Below are positions 27,022-35,513 of a stretch of 64,000 nt of DNA, piece after piece (the first letter of the stretch is position 1; every line of letters begins with the position of its first letter). The notes beneath the pieces are model-generated. The model was given only the letters and a program-made list of their open reading frames with translations. It did not search any database and had not been told where the DNA came from. The stretch lies in contig NZ_BMNR01000003.1 in assembly GCF_014646655.1 (NCBI RefSeq), positions 1-64,000 on the forward strand, given 5' to 3'. A program made the position numbers and the translations under genes. The stretch is from Yeosuana aromativorans. Its GTDB lineage: Bacteria; Bacteroidota; Bacteroidia; Flavobacteriales; Flavobacteriaceae.

Positions 27022-29071
27022 GAAGCTTTTTAATTTTCCGTTTGTTAAGTTAACTATTTGCCTCATAGCAGGAATTATTATAGGTTATCTGTACGCTTTT
27101 CCTTTTGAAAATATTAGTTACTTACTAGGATTACTATTAGCTACTCTAACCATAACGTTTTTTATTGCCAGGCAACAATTTGTAAAAACCATTTGGTTTG
27201 GAATTATGGCGTTAGTGACCACCGTTTCAATAGGAATTTGGACGGTTTCCATACATAACCCAAAAAACTTTGCAAACCATTATTCACATTTTATTTCTAA
27301 AGATAGCAACACTCCAGAAACAATTACTTTTAGAGTTAGGGAAGTCTTAAAACCCAATACCTATTACGATACATACATTGTCGATGTTTTAAAAACAGAT
27401 GAGCATTCAGTTTCAGGAAAATCCATATTAAACATTCCAAAAGATTCTACCCAAAACACTTTAAATGTTGATGATATCTATATTACAAAAACGACTTTTA
27501 AACCCATTACACCTCCTTTAAACCCCGGCCAGTTTAATTATAAAAACTATCTGGGGAAAAGATATATTTACCATCAGTTATTTGCTTCAAGAAACGAACT
27601 TTTAAAGTTTAAATCCAATCAACAAACCTTGTTGGGAATTGCCAACAACATTAGGGAATATATAAACCAAAGGCTCAAGACTTATTCCTTTAAACCTGAT
27701 GAGTTGGCTATTATCAATGCGCTACTATTGGGGCAACGGCAAAACATTAGTGAAGATGTTTATACCAATTATGCAAATGCCGGAGCCATTCATATTTTGG
27801 CCATTTCTGGATTACATATTGGTATTATTTTAATCATCTTGAACTTTCTTTTTAAACCCTTGGAAAAATTGCGCTATGGCCTGTTCATAAAAACCATCCT
27901 ACTGCTATTCATTCTGTGGAGTTTTGCCATTATTGCAGGACTTTCAGCATCAGTTACCAGAGCCGTCACCATGTTCAGCATAGTGACTATTGGCATGAAC
28001 TTAAAACGTCCAACCAATATTTATAATACATTGGCCATCTCCATATTTATAATTCTATTGTTTAAGCCACTTTTTATCTTTGATGTAGGCTTTCAGTTAA
28101 GTTATATGGCTGTATTTGCCATTGTAAGCATTGACCCGTATTTATATAAATTATGGAAACCAAAATATTGGCTAACTAAAGTATATTGGCATACACTCAC
28201 CATCACCATTTCGGCACAATTGGGAATTCTTCCTCTTAGTTTATACTATTTCCACCAATTTCCTGCCCTATTTTTTTTAACAAACCTGCTCATAATTCCT
28301 GTCTTAGGAATCATTTTAGGATTTGGCATTCTTGTCATTCTAATGGCTGTATTGAAAATACTACCGCATTTTTTAGTATTTCTGTTTGGAGGCTCCATTA
28401 ATGTAATGAACACTATTGTTGATTGGGTAGCGAAACAAGAACCATTTCTTTTTAAAGATATTCCGTTTAACTTTTTGTGTGTTGTTGTGACTTACTTTTT
28501 TATCATAACACTGGTAAGGTTTATGATTAAAAGAAATTACAGAAGACTTGTTTTGCTAGCTGTTGCCGTCATATTAGGCCAATGCACATTGATTTACACT
28601 AATTTAGAAAGACCAAATAATCAATTTTTGGTGTTTCAAAAAAGCAGGCACACCTTGCTAGGACATGTACTGAAAAACAACATGATTGTTGCCAGTGACC
28701 TTAGTGACTCCATTGAAAATAATGCCAATATTATTTCAGATTATAAGGTTGACAACTTCATTGAACACATTAAAGAAGACACATTAAACAACCTATATCT
28801 ATTAGGAAACAAAAAACTTTTGGTGATTGATAGTTTGGGTGTTTACCATGTAAAAACATTTATGCCCGATTATGTGCTGCTAAGAAATTCGCCTAAAATC
28901 AATCTAAATCGGTTGATAGATTCCATACATCCTGCTTACATTATTGCAGACGGCAGTAATTACAAATCCGTTGTTGAACGTTGGAAATCAACTTGCCTTA
29001 AAACAAAAATCCCTTTTCACGCCACAGCTGAAAAGGGAGCTTTTACTATTGATATCCAAAATGTTAATTGA
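27020..29071 (+). CDS. comEC: ComEC/Rec2-family DNA uptake channel protein
   Basis: ComEC forms the inner-membrane channel for single-stranded DNA in natural transformation. The protein of about 683 aa has an N-terminal membrane part, a periplasmic OB-like region (DUF4131), and the competence domain with NALLLGQRQNISEDVYTNYANAGAIHILAISGLHIGII. About ten membrane helices follow. The C-terminal soluble part (about 545-683) is short and lacks the full beta-lactamase-like HxHxDH domain seen in other ComEC proteins, as in many Bacteroidota. ATG at 27020 is chosen because it precedes the first hydrophobic segment; the frame is open upstream through the intergenic repeat. It overlaps the convergent thioredoxin gene by 8 bases. 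Confidence 0.92.
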   Translation: MKLFNFPFVKLTICLIAGIIIGYLYAFPFENISYLLGLLLATLTITFFIARQQFVKTIWFGIMALVTTVSIGIWTVSIHNPKNFANHYSHFISKDSNTPETITFRVREVLKPNTYYDTYIVDVLKTDEHSVSGKSILNIPKDSTQNTLNVDDIYITKTTFKPITPPLNPGQFNYKNYLGKRYIYHQLFASRNELLKFKSNQQTLLGIANNIREYINQRLKTYSFKPDELAIINALLLGQRQNISEDVYTNYANAGAIHILAISGLHIGIILIILNFLFKPLEKLRYGLFIKTILLLFILWSFAIIAGLSASVTRAVTMFSIVTIGMNLKRPTNIYNTLAISIFIILLFKPLFIFDVGFQLSYMAVFAIVSIDPYLYKLWKPKYWLTKVYWHTLTITISAQLGILPLSLYYFHQFPALFFLTNLLIIPVLGIILGFGILVILMAVLKILPHFLVFLFGGSINVMNTIVDWVAKQEPFLFKDIPFNFLCVVVTYFFIITLVRFMIKRNYRRLVLLAVAVILGQCTLIYTNLERPNNQFLVFQKSRHTLLGHVLKNNMIVASDLSDSIENNANIISDYKVDNFIEHIKEDTLNNLYLLGNKKLLVIDSLGVYHVKTFMPDYVLLRNSPKINLNRLIDSIHPAYIIADGSNYKSVVERWKSTCLKTKIPFHATAEKGAFTIDIQNVN

Positions 29072-29534
29072 CATTTACAATTTTATTGGCCACTTCCAAC
29101 CATTTTTCGGCTCCTCCACGCACATAACCTGTACTTCCAAGTGTTTTTAAATTCTTTTTACCTTCTGGTGTCTTTTCTGGGTCAACAAAAAATATGGTTG
29201 GATAACCCCTCACATTAAACATGCTTTGCAATTGATAATTCTGGATTTTGATGCTTTCCTCTTGTGGCGTTCTTCTTGGAAAATCCAACTCAACCAATAC
29301 CACTTTATCTTTTGCCCATTTTTTAAAATCAGATGTTGTTAAAACCTCATTTTGCAATCTTTTGCACCAACCGCACCAATCTGAACCGGTAAAAAACATT
29401 AAAATGGGTTTGTTTTCCTTGACAGCTATATCAAAAGCTTTGTTCATATCGGTATGCCAAGTTAGTTCTTCTTGGGAAAAACCCGACATTGAGACCATTC
29501 CGGTCAAAATAAATAATAATACGATCTTTTTCAT
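29064..29534 (-). CDS. Secreted thioredoxin-family protein
   Basis: The 156-aa protein has a cleavable signal peptide (about residues 1-20, ending SGFSQ) and a thioredoxin fold with the redox motif WCGWC (Cys54 and Cys57) followed by KRLQNEV. The cis-Pro lies in RGYPTIFFVDPE. It resembles DUF255/thioredoxin_7-type periplasmic reductases, which act on disulfides in the envelope; the partner is unknown. The ATG at 29534 is chosen for its signal peptide; a longer open frame reaches into the terminator. Its last bases overlap the convergent comEC end. Confidence 0.9.
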   Translation of the reverse strand: MKKIVLLFILTGMVSMSGFSQEELTWHTDMNKAFDIAVKENKPILMFFTGSDWCGWCKRLQNEVLTTSDFKKWAKDKVVLVELDFPRRTPQEESIKIQNYQLQSMFNVRGYPTIFFVDPEKTPEGKKNLKTLGSTGYVRGGAEKWLEVANKIVNVN

Positions 29535-29568
29535 GGTTTTATTTGTTGCAAAACTAATATCGAACTTA

Positions 29569-29596
29569 CAAAAAATGCTCCAAGATTGGAGCATTT
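29569..29596 (-). terminator. Terminator after POT transporter gene
   Basis: AAATGCTCCAA (29573-29583) and TTGGAGCATTT (29586-29596) form a strong stem. On the minus strand a U-run follows the stem (29569-29575). It lies 27 bases downstream of the POT transporter stop. A T-run also follows on the plus strand (29601-29608), so it may work both ways. Confidence 0.8.
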
Positions 29597-29622
29597 ATAA
29601 TTTTTTTTAACTGTTTTTTCGA

Positions 29623-31401
29623 TTAACGGACACCATGCATCAATTTTTTGAGCATAGGATTTAAAGCAAATATTATCAATCCTGCCGTAATTGGAACAAT
29701 AGTGAAAATCAAGAAAAAAGTAGATAGGCTATATTCCTTAGTGATATTCTCAATTTGACCACCTAATACAGCAGCCAATTTATTTCCTATAGCAATGGCC
29801 AAATACCACATACCAAACATTAACGCTATCATTCTTGCAGGAACCAATTTACTAACGTATGAAAGGCCTACAGGTGACAAACACAATTCACCAAGTGTAT
29901 GGAATAAATAAGCTAAAATTAGCCACAACATACTAACCTTAACACCTTCATGAATGCCATAAGCTCCAAATGCCAACAGACCAAAGCCTATGGCCATAAT
30001 TATCAAACCTAAGGCATATTTTGCGGCAGCAGAAGGATTGTATTTGCTTTCAAACCATTTAGAGAAAAATGACGCAAAAACAATAATGAAAAACGAATTA
30101 AGGATGCTGAACCAAGATACTGTTATTTCAGAAACATCAGCAGAAAACTCTCTATTTAACATCCATCCAACTATTCCCCACATACATAAAAAACAAATAG
30201 CTAAAACGATATTGGAATACGGTATTATTTTAAATGTTTTCCGCCACAAATCATATAAAACATAGGTAATAATCATTAATGGAATAACCGTTAACAATGC
30301 ATTGGCAATGTTAAAAACAAGGGCTGATTCGCCCGTTAAAACACGATCAACGTTATCACGAGCAAACAACACTAAAGATGAAGCTCCCTGTTCAAAAGAT
30401 AACCAAAAGAATACTGTAAAAAATGCAAAAATTATAAAAGCGAGCATTCTGTCCCTTACAATAGCAGTATACCTTAAAATTCTACCTATAACCAAAAATA
30501 AAAACAAAGCCAACGCAACTAGCACTACAACATATTGCCCCTCAAATTCCCCTACTTGGAAATAAGAAAACATATCAATATTGGCAATTTTTGACATTGG
30601 ATCGTTAATGGCATATCCTAAACCTATAACTGAAGAAACTCCTATTAAAATCTTATCTAAAGTTGTAAATGGGTTTTCCTTTTCAGTTTCTTTTTCTTCA
30701 TTAATTTCTGCTATTCTATTATCAGCATCCTGTATATCCTCAACCTCATGGACCTTGGTCGGCCTTTTTCCAATATTACCAAATAGGTTACCGGACAACC
30801 AAAATTGTAATGTTCCTAAAAGCATAAATACTCCAGCTAAACCAAAACCGTAGGACCATCCTATTTTCTCTGCTAAATACCCACAAAGCATCATGCCAAA
30901 AAAAGCACCAGCATTAACACCCATATAAAAAATGGTATAGGCGCCATCCTTTTTTTCTGAACTGTGTTTATACATTTCTGAAATGATAGATGTAATATTA
31001 GGTTTAAAAAACCCAGTTCCTATCACCAAAAGCCCTAGCCCTAAATACAATGTGAATTCTGTTTCCATGGCCATACAGGCGTGACCTGATGCCATAATCA
31101 AGGACCCTATAACAACAGCCCAACGATACCCCGTAATCTTGTCTGCTATTATACCACCAACTATAGGCGTAATATAAAGTAGCATGGCATAGGTACCAAA
31201 TAAAGCACCAGCATTTTCAGCTGACCAGCCCCATCCCGGATTGGACCCTATAACTGCAAAGGTTAAGAAATTAACCAACAATACCCGCATACCATAAAAT
31301 GAGAAACGTTCCCACATCTCGGTAAAAAATAACACGAATAGGCCTGCTGGATGTCCAAGAACATTATTTTTGAAATATTGATCCGTTGAGTTTTCTGCCA
31401 T
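29623..31401 (-). CDS. POT-family proton-dependent oligopeptide transporter (592 aa)
   Basis: This inner-membrane symporter of the PTR/POT family takes up di- and tripeptides with protons. The start region HPAGLFVLFFTEMWERFSFYGMR contains the ExxERFxYYG-type proton-coupling motif. PTR signatures are GGIIADKITGYRWAVVIGS and FYMGVNAGAFFG. About 14 membrane helices are predicted, with a hydrophilic, Glu-rich cytoplasmic loop near residues 215-245. GELCLSPVGLSYVSKLVP is a conserved late motif. It lies 48 bases after a second POT gene on the same strand, so the two are probably expressed together. Confidence 0.95.
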   Translation of the reverse strand: MAENSTDQYFKNNVLGHPAGLFVLFFTEMWERFSFYGMRVLLVNFLTFAVIGSNPGWGWSAENAGALFGTYAMLLYITPIVGGIIADKITGYRWAVVIGSLIMASGHACMAMETEFTLYLGLGLLVIGTGFFKPNITSIISEMYKHSSEKKDGAYTIFYMGVNAGAFFGMMLCGYLAEKIGWSYGFGLAGVFMLLGTLQFWLSGNLFGNIGKRPTKVHEVEDIQDADNRIAEINEEKETEKENPFTTLDKILIGVSSVIGLGYAINDPMSKIANIDMFSYFQVGEFEGQYVVVLVALALFLFLVIGRILRYTAIVRDRMLAFIIFAFFTVFFWLSFEQGASSLVLFARDNVDRVLTGESALVFNIANALLTVIPLMIITYVLYDLWRKTFKIIPYSNIVLAICFLCMWGIVGWMLNREFSADVSEITVSWFSILNSFFIIVFASFFSKWFESKYNPSAAAKYALGLIIMAIGFGLLAFGAYGIHEGVKVSMLWLILAYLFHTLGELCLSPVGLSYVSKLVPARMIALMFGMWYLAIAIGNKLAAVLGGQIENITKEYSLSTFFLIFTIVPITAGLIIFALNPMLKKLMHGVR

Positions 31402-31449
31402 GGTAATTAATTTAAAAAAGGAATAAACTTGTTTTTATAATTGATACGA

Positions 31450-32814
31450 TTAAGCTACTTCATGCATTTCATGTTCATCATCTTCGGCTCCATGGGTCAA
31501 GGCTTCGAGTTTTTTCCTGAATGCCATGACCAGTAATGCAAATACAATGCAAAAAACAGCTATTCCTGTGAAAATAGCATATTCGCCTAAACTTTGGGAC
31601 GCTTCTCCCAATAGGCCTGCTATTTTATTTCCTAAACCAGTCACCGCAAAATAAATACCCATCATTAATGAGGCATATTTTACAGGCGCCAATTTTGTAA
31701 TATAAGATAATGCCACTGGCGAAAGACACAATTCACCAACTGTATGGAATAAATAAGCCAATACAAGCCAATACATCGCAGAAGAACCCGTTGATTCATA
31801 CTGAGCGGCGGCGGCTGTCATAAAAAAGAAGCCAGACCCCATGATAATCAAACCTACAATCATTTTAAATAACGATGTAGCTACCTTTCCTTTTAATTTT
31901 CTTTTGGCCCAATAACCAGCAACTGCTGTTCCCAAAAATATAATGAACATAGAGTTAAGTGATTGAAACCAGGAAGCGGGAATTTCCCAGCCCAGCAACA
32001 TTCTATTTGTTTTTTCTGATGTGTAAATATTCATTAATCCGCCGGCTTGCTCAAAAGCGCCCCAAAAAACAATGACCAACAAAAAGGAAATAAACAGAAC
32101 GACCACTCTATCTTTTTCAATTTTGGTCAAAGGTTTTTTCATGGAAACTTTCTCTTCCTCGTTTTTTGATTCCCCTAAAAAGTTCCCAACGTGTTGCAAA
32201 TATTTTTGACCAAAAAGGTATTGGATCAAACCTAAAGCCATCCCTATTCCGGCTAAACCAAAACCATAATGCCAACCATGGACTTCACCCACATAACCAA
32301 CAATTAAACCTGATAAAAATGCGCCAACGTTAATTCCTATATAAAATATGGTAAAGCCTTTATCGCGTCTAATGTCACCTTGTTTATAAAGACCTCCAAC
32401 CATAGTTGAAATATTAGGTTTTAACATACCAACACCCGCAATAATTAACCCTAGACCAGTATAAAATGCCCACATTTGTTCCACAGCCAAAATACTATGC
32501 CCTGCAACCAATAATATACCACCGTATAAAACCGATTTTTTTTGTCCTAATATGTTGTCTGCTATCCAGCCTCCTGGAATTGATGCAACGTAAACAAGCA
32601 TTGTATACCAACCATATAATGCTAAAGCTTCACCATTGCTCCATCCTAATCCTGAGTTAGTATCTGATGTTGACTGAACTAAATATAAAACAAGAATGGC
32701 CCTCATGCCATAATATGAAAAACGCTCCCACATTTCGGTAAAAAATAAAATGTATAAGCCTACTGGTTGTCCAAAAAGTTCTTTTTGATGTGGTTTTAGT
32801 GTTGTGCTAGCCAT
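31450..32814 (-). CDS. POT-family peptide transporter (454 aa)
   Basis: This is a paralogue of the next gene and the shorter of the two, with about 12 membrane helices. It carries FFTEMWERFSYYGMR (about residues 25-39), GGWIADNILGQKKSVLYGG, NISTMVGGLY, FYIGINVGAFLSG and GELCLSPVALSYITKLAP. The longer paralogue has an extra block between the central loop and the second helix bundle that is missing here, so this one keeps the 12-helix core. Substrates should be small peptides. The C-terminus is a short acidic, His-containing tail. Confidence 0.95.
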   Translation of the reverse strand: MASTTLKPHQKELFGQPVGLYILFFTEMWERFSYYGMRAILVLYLVQSTSDTNSGLGWSNGEALALYGWYTMLVYVASIPGGWIADNILGQKKSVLYGGILLVAGHSILAVEQMWAFYTGLGLIIAGVGMLKPNISTMVGGLYKQGDIRRDKGFTIFYIGINVGAFLSGLIVGYVGEVHGWHYGFGLAGIGMALGLIQYLFGQKYLQHVGNFLGESKNEEEKVSMKKPLTKIEKDRVVVLFISFLLVIVFWGAFEQAGGLMNIYTSEKTNRMLLGWEIPASWFQSLNSMFIIFLGTAVAGYWAKRKLKGKVATSLFKMIVGLIIMGSGFFFMTAAAAQYESTGSSAMYWLVLAYLFHTVGELCLSPVALSYITKLAPVKYASLMMGIYFAVTGLGNKIAGLLGEASQSLGEYAIFTGIAVFCIVFALLVMAFRKKLEALTHGAEDDEHEMHEVA

Positions 32815-33218
32815 AAATTAGAGTTTATTTATACCAAGTTTACATATTTAGCTTATTTTCATTCTAATAACCATTTAGTTATTTAAATATTTTATAAGCC
32901 AAATTATATAAATCATGTCATTTTTAGATAATTATTGCTTTTTCAATAAAAGTTTTCAAGTTTACTAAAAAAACCGCAAAAAACCCTAATTATTAACAGT
33001 TAAATATCTTTTGTTTTTAACATCAAAAGACATTTGATTTATTTAAAAACAAGTTATAGTATATTTCTTCTGTAAAAAACTAAATTTTACATTAAAAAAA
33101 TACAAAATTTAGTTTTACTTCAGTAATCACTCCGTTAGTCCATAAATTTTCCATTTAGTTTTTGTTAATTTCTAAACGAAAAAAATCATGTACTTTTGTC
33201 CTTTAAAATGAGCATTTA
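32815..33218. other. AT-rich intergenic region with inverted repeats
   Basis: This 404-base gap separates two divergent operons and has no convincing gene. It holds a 13-bp perfect inverted repeat (AAAACTAAATTTT at 33076-33088 with its complement at 33104-33116). A smaller one (TCTTTTG at 33007-33013 with CAAAAGA at 33024-33030) lies upstream. TACTTTTG at 33191-33198 fits the -7 consensus for the HMG-CoA reductase gene, though no TTG stands at the usual distance. No clear promoter was found for the POT genes. Confidence 0.55.
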
Positions 33219-34541
33219 ATGAGCAAATCCATCTCTGGTTTTTCCAAGCTATCCAAATCAAAAAAAATTGATTGGATTGTAAACACCTACTTTTCAAACG
33301 GTCAAGAGGCTAAACGTATTTTAGAGCAGTATTGGCATATTGATGAGAAAATCCAACAGCTGCATGATGAGTTTATAGAAAATACCATTTCAAATTATTA
33401 TTTGCCGCTTGGAGTCGCTCCAAATTTTTTGATTAACGGAAAAGTATATACCATCCCAATGGCCATTGAAGAAAGCTCGGTGGTTGCGGCTGCAAGTAAG
33501 GCTGCTAAATTTTGGTTGGATCGTGGTGGATTTAAAACCCAAGTAATCTCAACCACAAAAATAGGTCAAGTTCACTTTATGTATCATGGCAACCCAGACA
33601 CGTTAGAGGCTTTTTTTAAAGATGTAAAACCCAAACTGTTTCAAGACGCCAAACCCATTACAAAAAACATGGAACAACGTGGCGGTGGTATTTTGGACAT
33701 TACTTTAAGAGACAAAACAAAGGATATAAAAGGCTATTACCAACTGCACACATCGTTCGAAACGCTTGATGCCATGGGTGCCAACTTCATCAATTCCTGT
33801 TTGGAGCAATTTGCCAAAACATTCAAACAAGAAGTTTTACTGTATAAGGACTTTACTGCTGAAGAACAGGATATTCAAATTGTTATGAGCATTTTATCAA
33901 ACTATGTGCCTGATTGTTTGGTGCGCGCAGAAGTCAGTTGCCCTGTTGAAGACTTAAATGAAGACGACGATATATCACCTGAGGAATTTGCTTCAAAATT
34001 TGTACAAGCAGTTAATATTGCCGAAGTAGAGCCTTACCGTGCCGTCACGCACAATAAAGGCATCATGAATGGTATTGATGCGGTTGTATTGGCCACTGGG
34101 AACGATTTCAGGGCTGTTGAAGCTGGCGTACATGCATATGCCTCAAAAGGCGGAAAATACAGCAGCTTAACGCATGCTAAGATTGAAAACGGAATGTTTA
34201 CCTTTTGGATGGAAATTCCGTTAGCGCTTGGCACCGTTGGAGGCCTTACCGGATTACATCCATTGGTTAAAATAGCCTTGGAATTGCTTCATAATCCATC
34301 GGCAAAAGAACTCATGCAAATTGTGGCTGTTGCCGGATTGGCACAAAATTTTGCGGCCTTACGTTCTCTCACTACCACAGGTATTCAAAAAGGGCACATG
34401 AAGATGCACTTGTTGAATATTCTCAATCAATTTCAAGCCACTGATGATGAAAAAGCATCCATTATAAACTATTTTAAAACCCATACGGTTTCGCATAGTG
34501 CCGTTGTTGATGCCTTAAAAAAGTTAAGAACCAATCCGTGA
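33219..34541 (+). CDS. Class II hydroxymethylglutaryl-CoA reductase
   Basis: The enzyme interconverts HMG-CoA and mevalonate; in flavobacteria it serves the mevalonate route to isoprenoids. The 440-aa protein is of the bacterial class II type: PIAIEESSVVAA-like CoA-site sequence (PMAIEESSVVAAAS, about residues 88-101), the DAMGANFIN motif (about 185-193), the catalytic Lys in THNKGIMNG, and the Asp in TGNDFRAVEAG. The membrane anchor of eukaryotic enzymes is absent. Its stop overlaps the GTG start of the GHMP kinase gene by 4 bases, so the two are coupled. Confidence 0.95.
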   Translation: MSKSISGFSKLSKSKKIDWIVNTYFSNGQEAKRILEQYWHIDEKIQQLHDEFIENTISNYYLPLGVAPNFLINGKVYTIPMAIEESSVVAAASKAAKFWLDRGGFKTQVISTTKIGQVHFMYHGNPDTLEAFFKDVKPKLFQDAKPITKNMEQRGGGILDITLRDKTKDIKGYYQLHTSFETLDAMGANFINSCLEQFAKTFKQEVLLYKDFTAEEQDIQIVMSILSNYVPDCLVRAEVSCPVEDLNEDDDISPEEFASKFVQAVNIAEVEPYRAVTHNKGIMNGIDAVVLATGNDFRAVEAGVHAYASKGGKYSSLTHAKIENGMFTFWMEIPLALGTVGGLTGLHPLVKIALELLHNPSAKELMQIVAVAGLAQNFAALRSLTTTGIQKGHMKMHLLNILNQFQATDDEKASIINYFKTHTVSHSAVVDALKKLRTNP

Positions 34542-35452
34542 AAACCAAAACTTTTTATAGCAACGGAAAATTATTGCTAACGGGTGAGTATGCCGTGCTA
34601 GATGGTGCCTTGTCTCTTGCAGTACCAACAACTTACGGACAATCATTGACCATTGAACCAATTGATGAGCAACAGCTTATTTGGACCAGTTTTGATGAGA
34701 ACAACGCCGTTTGGTTTCAAGATGTTTTTGAAATAATTCAAGATGTGATGTTGAAACAAGTTCAGCATGACGAAACCTATAATAAGCTTGTTCAAATTTT
34801 AAACACAGCCAAACAACTTAATCCTGATTTTTTAGGCGAAAACAAAGGGTTTAACGTTTCAACCCAATTAACATTTCCAAAAAACTGGGGCTTGGGAACC
34901 TCATCAACCTTAATAAATAATATAGCGTCATGGGCCCAAGTAGATGCCTATAGTCTTTTAGAAAACACCTTTGGTGGAAGTGGATATGATATTGCTTGCG
35001 CACAACATAACTACCCCATAAGCTATCAAATAAACGAGTATGGCCGTTCGGTTAATCAAGTTCGATTTCATCCGTCTTTTAGTGACCATTTGTATTTTGT
35101 TTACCTCAATAAAAAACAAAACTCTCGTGATGGCATTGCTATGTATCGGTCACAAACAAAAGAATCCAAAATGTTCATATCGGAAATCAGTGATATTACT
35201 AACAAAATGATTATTTGTGAATCCTTGAATGAATTTGACAAACTCATTACAAGCCATGAAAATCTGATAGCTACACAAATCAAGCAGAAACCAATCAAAC
35301 AACTTCTGTTCAATGACTTTAATGGTGCTGTAAAAAGCTTAGGGGCTTGGGGTGGTGATTTTATTCTAGCTACGTCAAACGGGAACCCTAAATCTTATTT
35401 TGAAACAAAAGGTTTTAAAACCGTTATTCCGTATAGGGATATGGTTTTATAA
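34538..35452 (+). CDS. GYDIA-family GHMP kinase (mevalonate pathway type)
   Basis: The 304-aa protein is a small-molecule kinase of the GHMP superfamily, of the Bacteroidota kind named after its GGSGYDIACAQ motif (about residues 147-157). Other signatures are KLLLTGEYAVLDGALSLAVPT at the start, and the ATP-binding loop PKNWGLGTSSTLINN (about 113-127). Coupling to HMG-CoA reductase by a 4-base overlap (GTG start inside the upstream stop) suggests it phosphorylates mevalonate or a derivative; the exact substrate is not proven. Residues 70-77 (MLKQVQHD) are encoded by a palindromic repeat that seems to have been inserted in frame in a variable loop. Confidence 0.9.
   Translation: MKTKTFYSNGKLLLTGEYAVLDGALSLAVPTTYGQSLTIEPIDEQQLIWTSFDENNAVWFQDVFEIIQDVMLKQVQHDETYNKLVQILNTAKQLNPDFLGENKGFNVSTQLTFPKNWGLGTSSTLINNIASWAQVDAYSLLENTFGGSGYDIACAQHNYPISYQINEYGRSVNQVRFHPSFSDHLYFVYLNKKQNSRDGIAMYRSQTKESKMFISEISDITNKMIICESLNEFDKLITSHENLIATQIKQKPIKQLLFNDFNGAVKSLGAWGGDFILATSNGNPKSYFETKGFKTVIPYRDMVL
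34747..34771. repeat. Palindromic repeat inside the GHMP kinase gene
   Basis: ATGTTGAA (34748-34755) and TTCAGCAT (34761-34768) pair around ACAAG with one G-U wobble. I recall this GATGCTGAA..CAAG..TTCAGCATGAC type as a dispersed palindrome in many Bacteroidota genomes. Here it is read in frame as MLKQVQHD. Confidence 0.7.
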
Positions 35453-35464
35453 CGTCCCAAAAAC

Positions 35465-35497
35465 AAAAAAAAGCCTCGCAAAACGAGGCTTTTTTTT
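35465..35497. terminator. Bidirectional terminator between convergent genes
   Basis: GCCTCG (35473-35478) and CGAGGC (35484-35489) form a stem extended by A/T pairs. Eight A's precede it and eight T's follow it, so it can end both the kinase transcript (plus) and the PpiD-like transcript (minus). Confidence 0.9.
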
Positions 35498-35513
35498 ATA
35501 GCTTGAAACTTTT

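Noticed and set aside
29541-29556. TAGTTTTG on the minus strand as promoter of the thioredoxin gene
   Set aside because: It fits the -7 consensus, but it lies too close to the start codon and has no TTG at the right distance.
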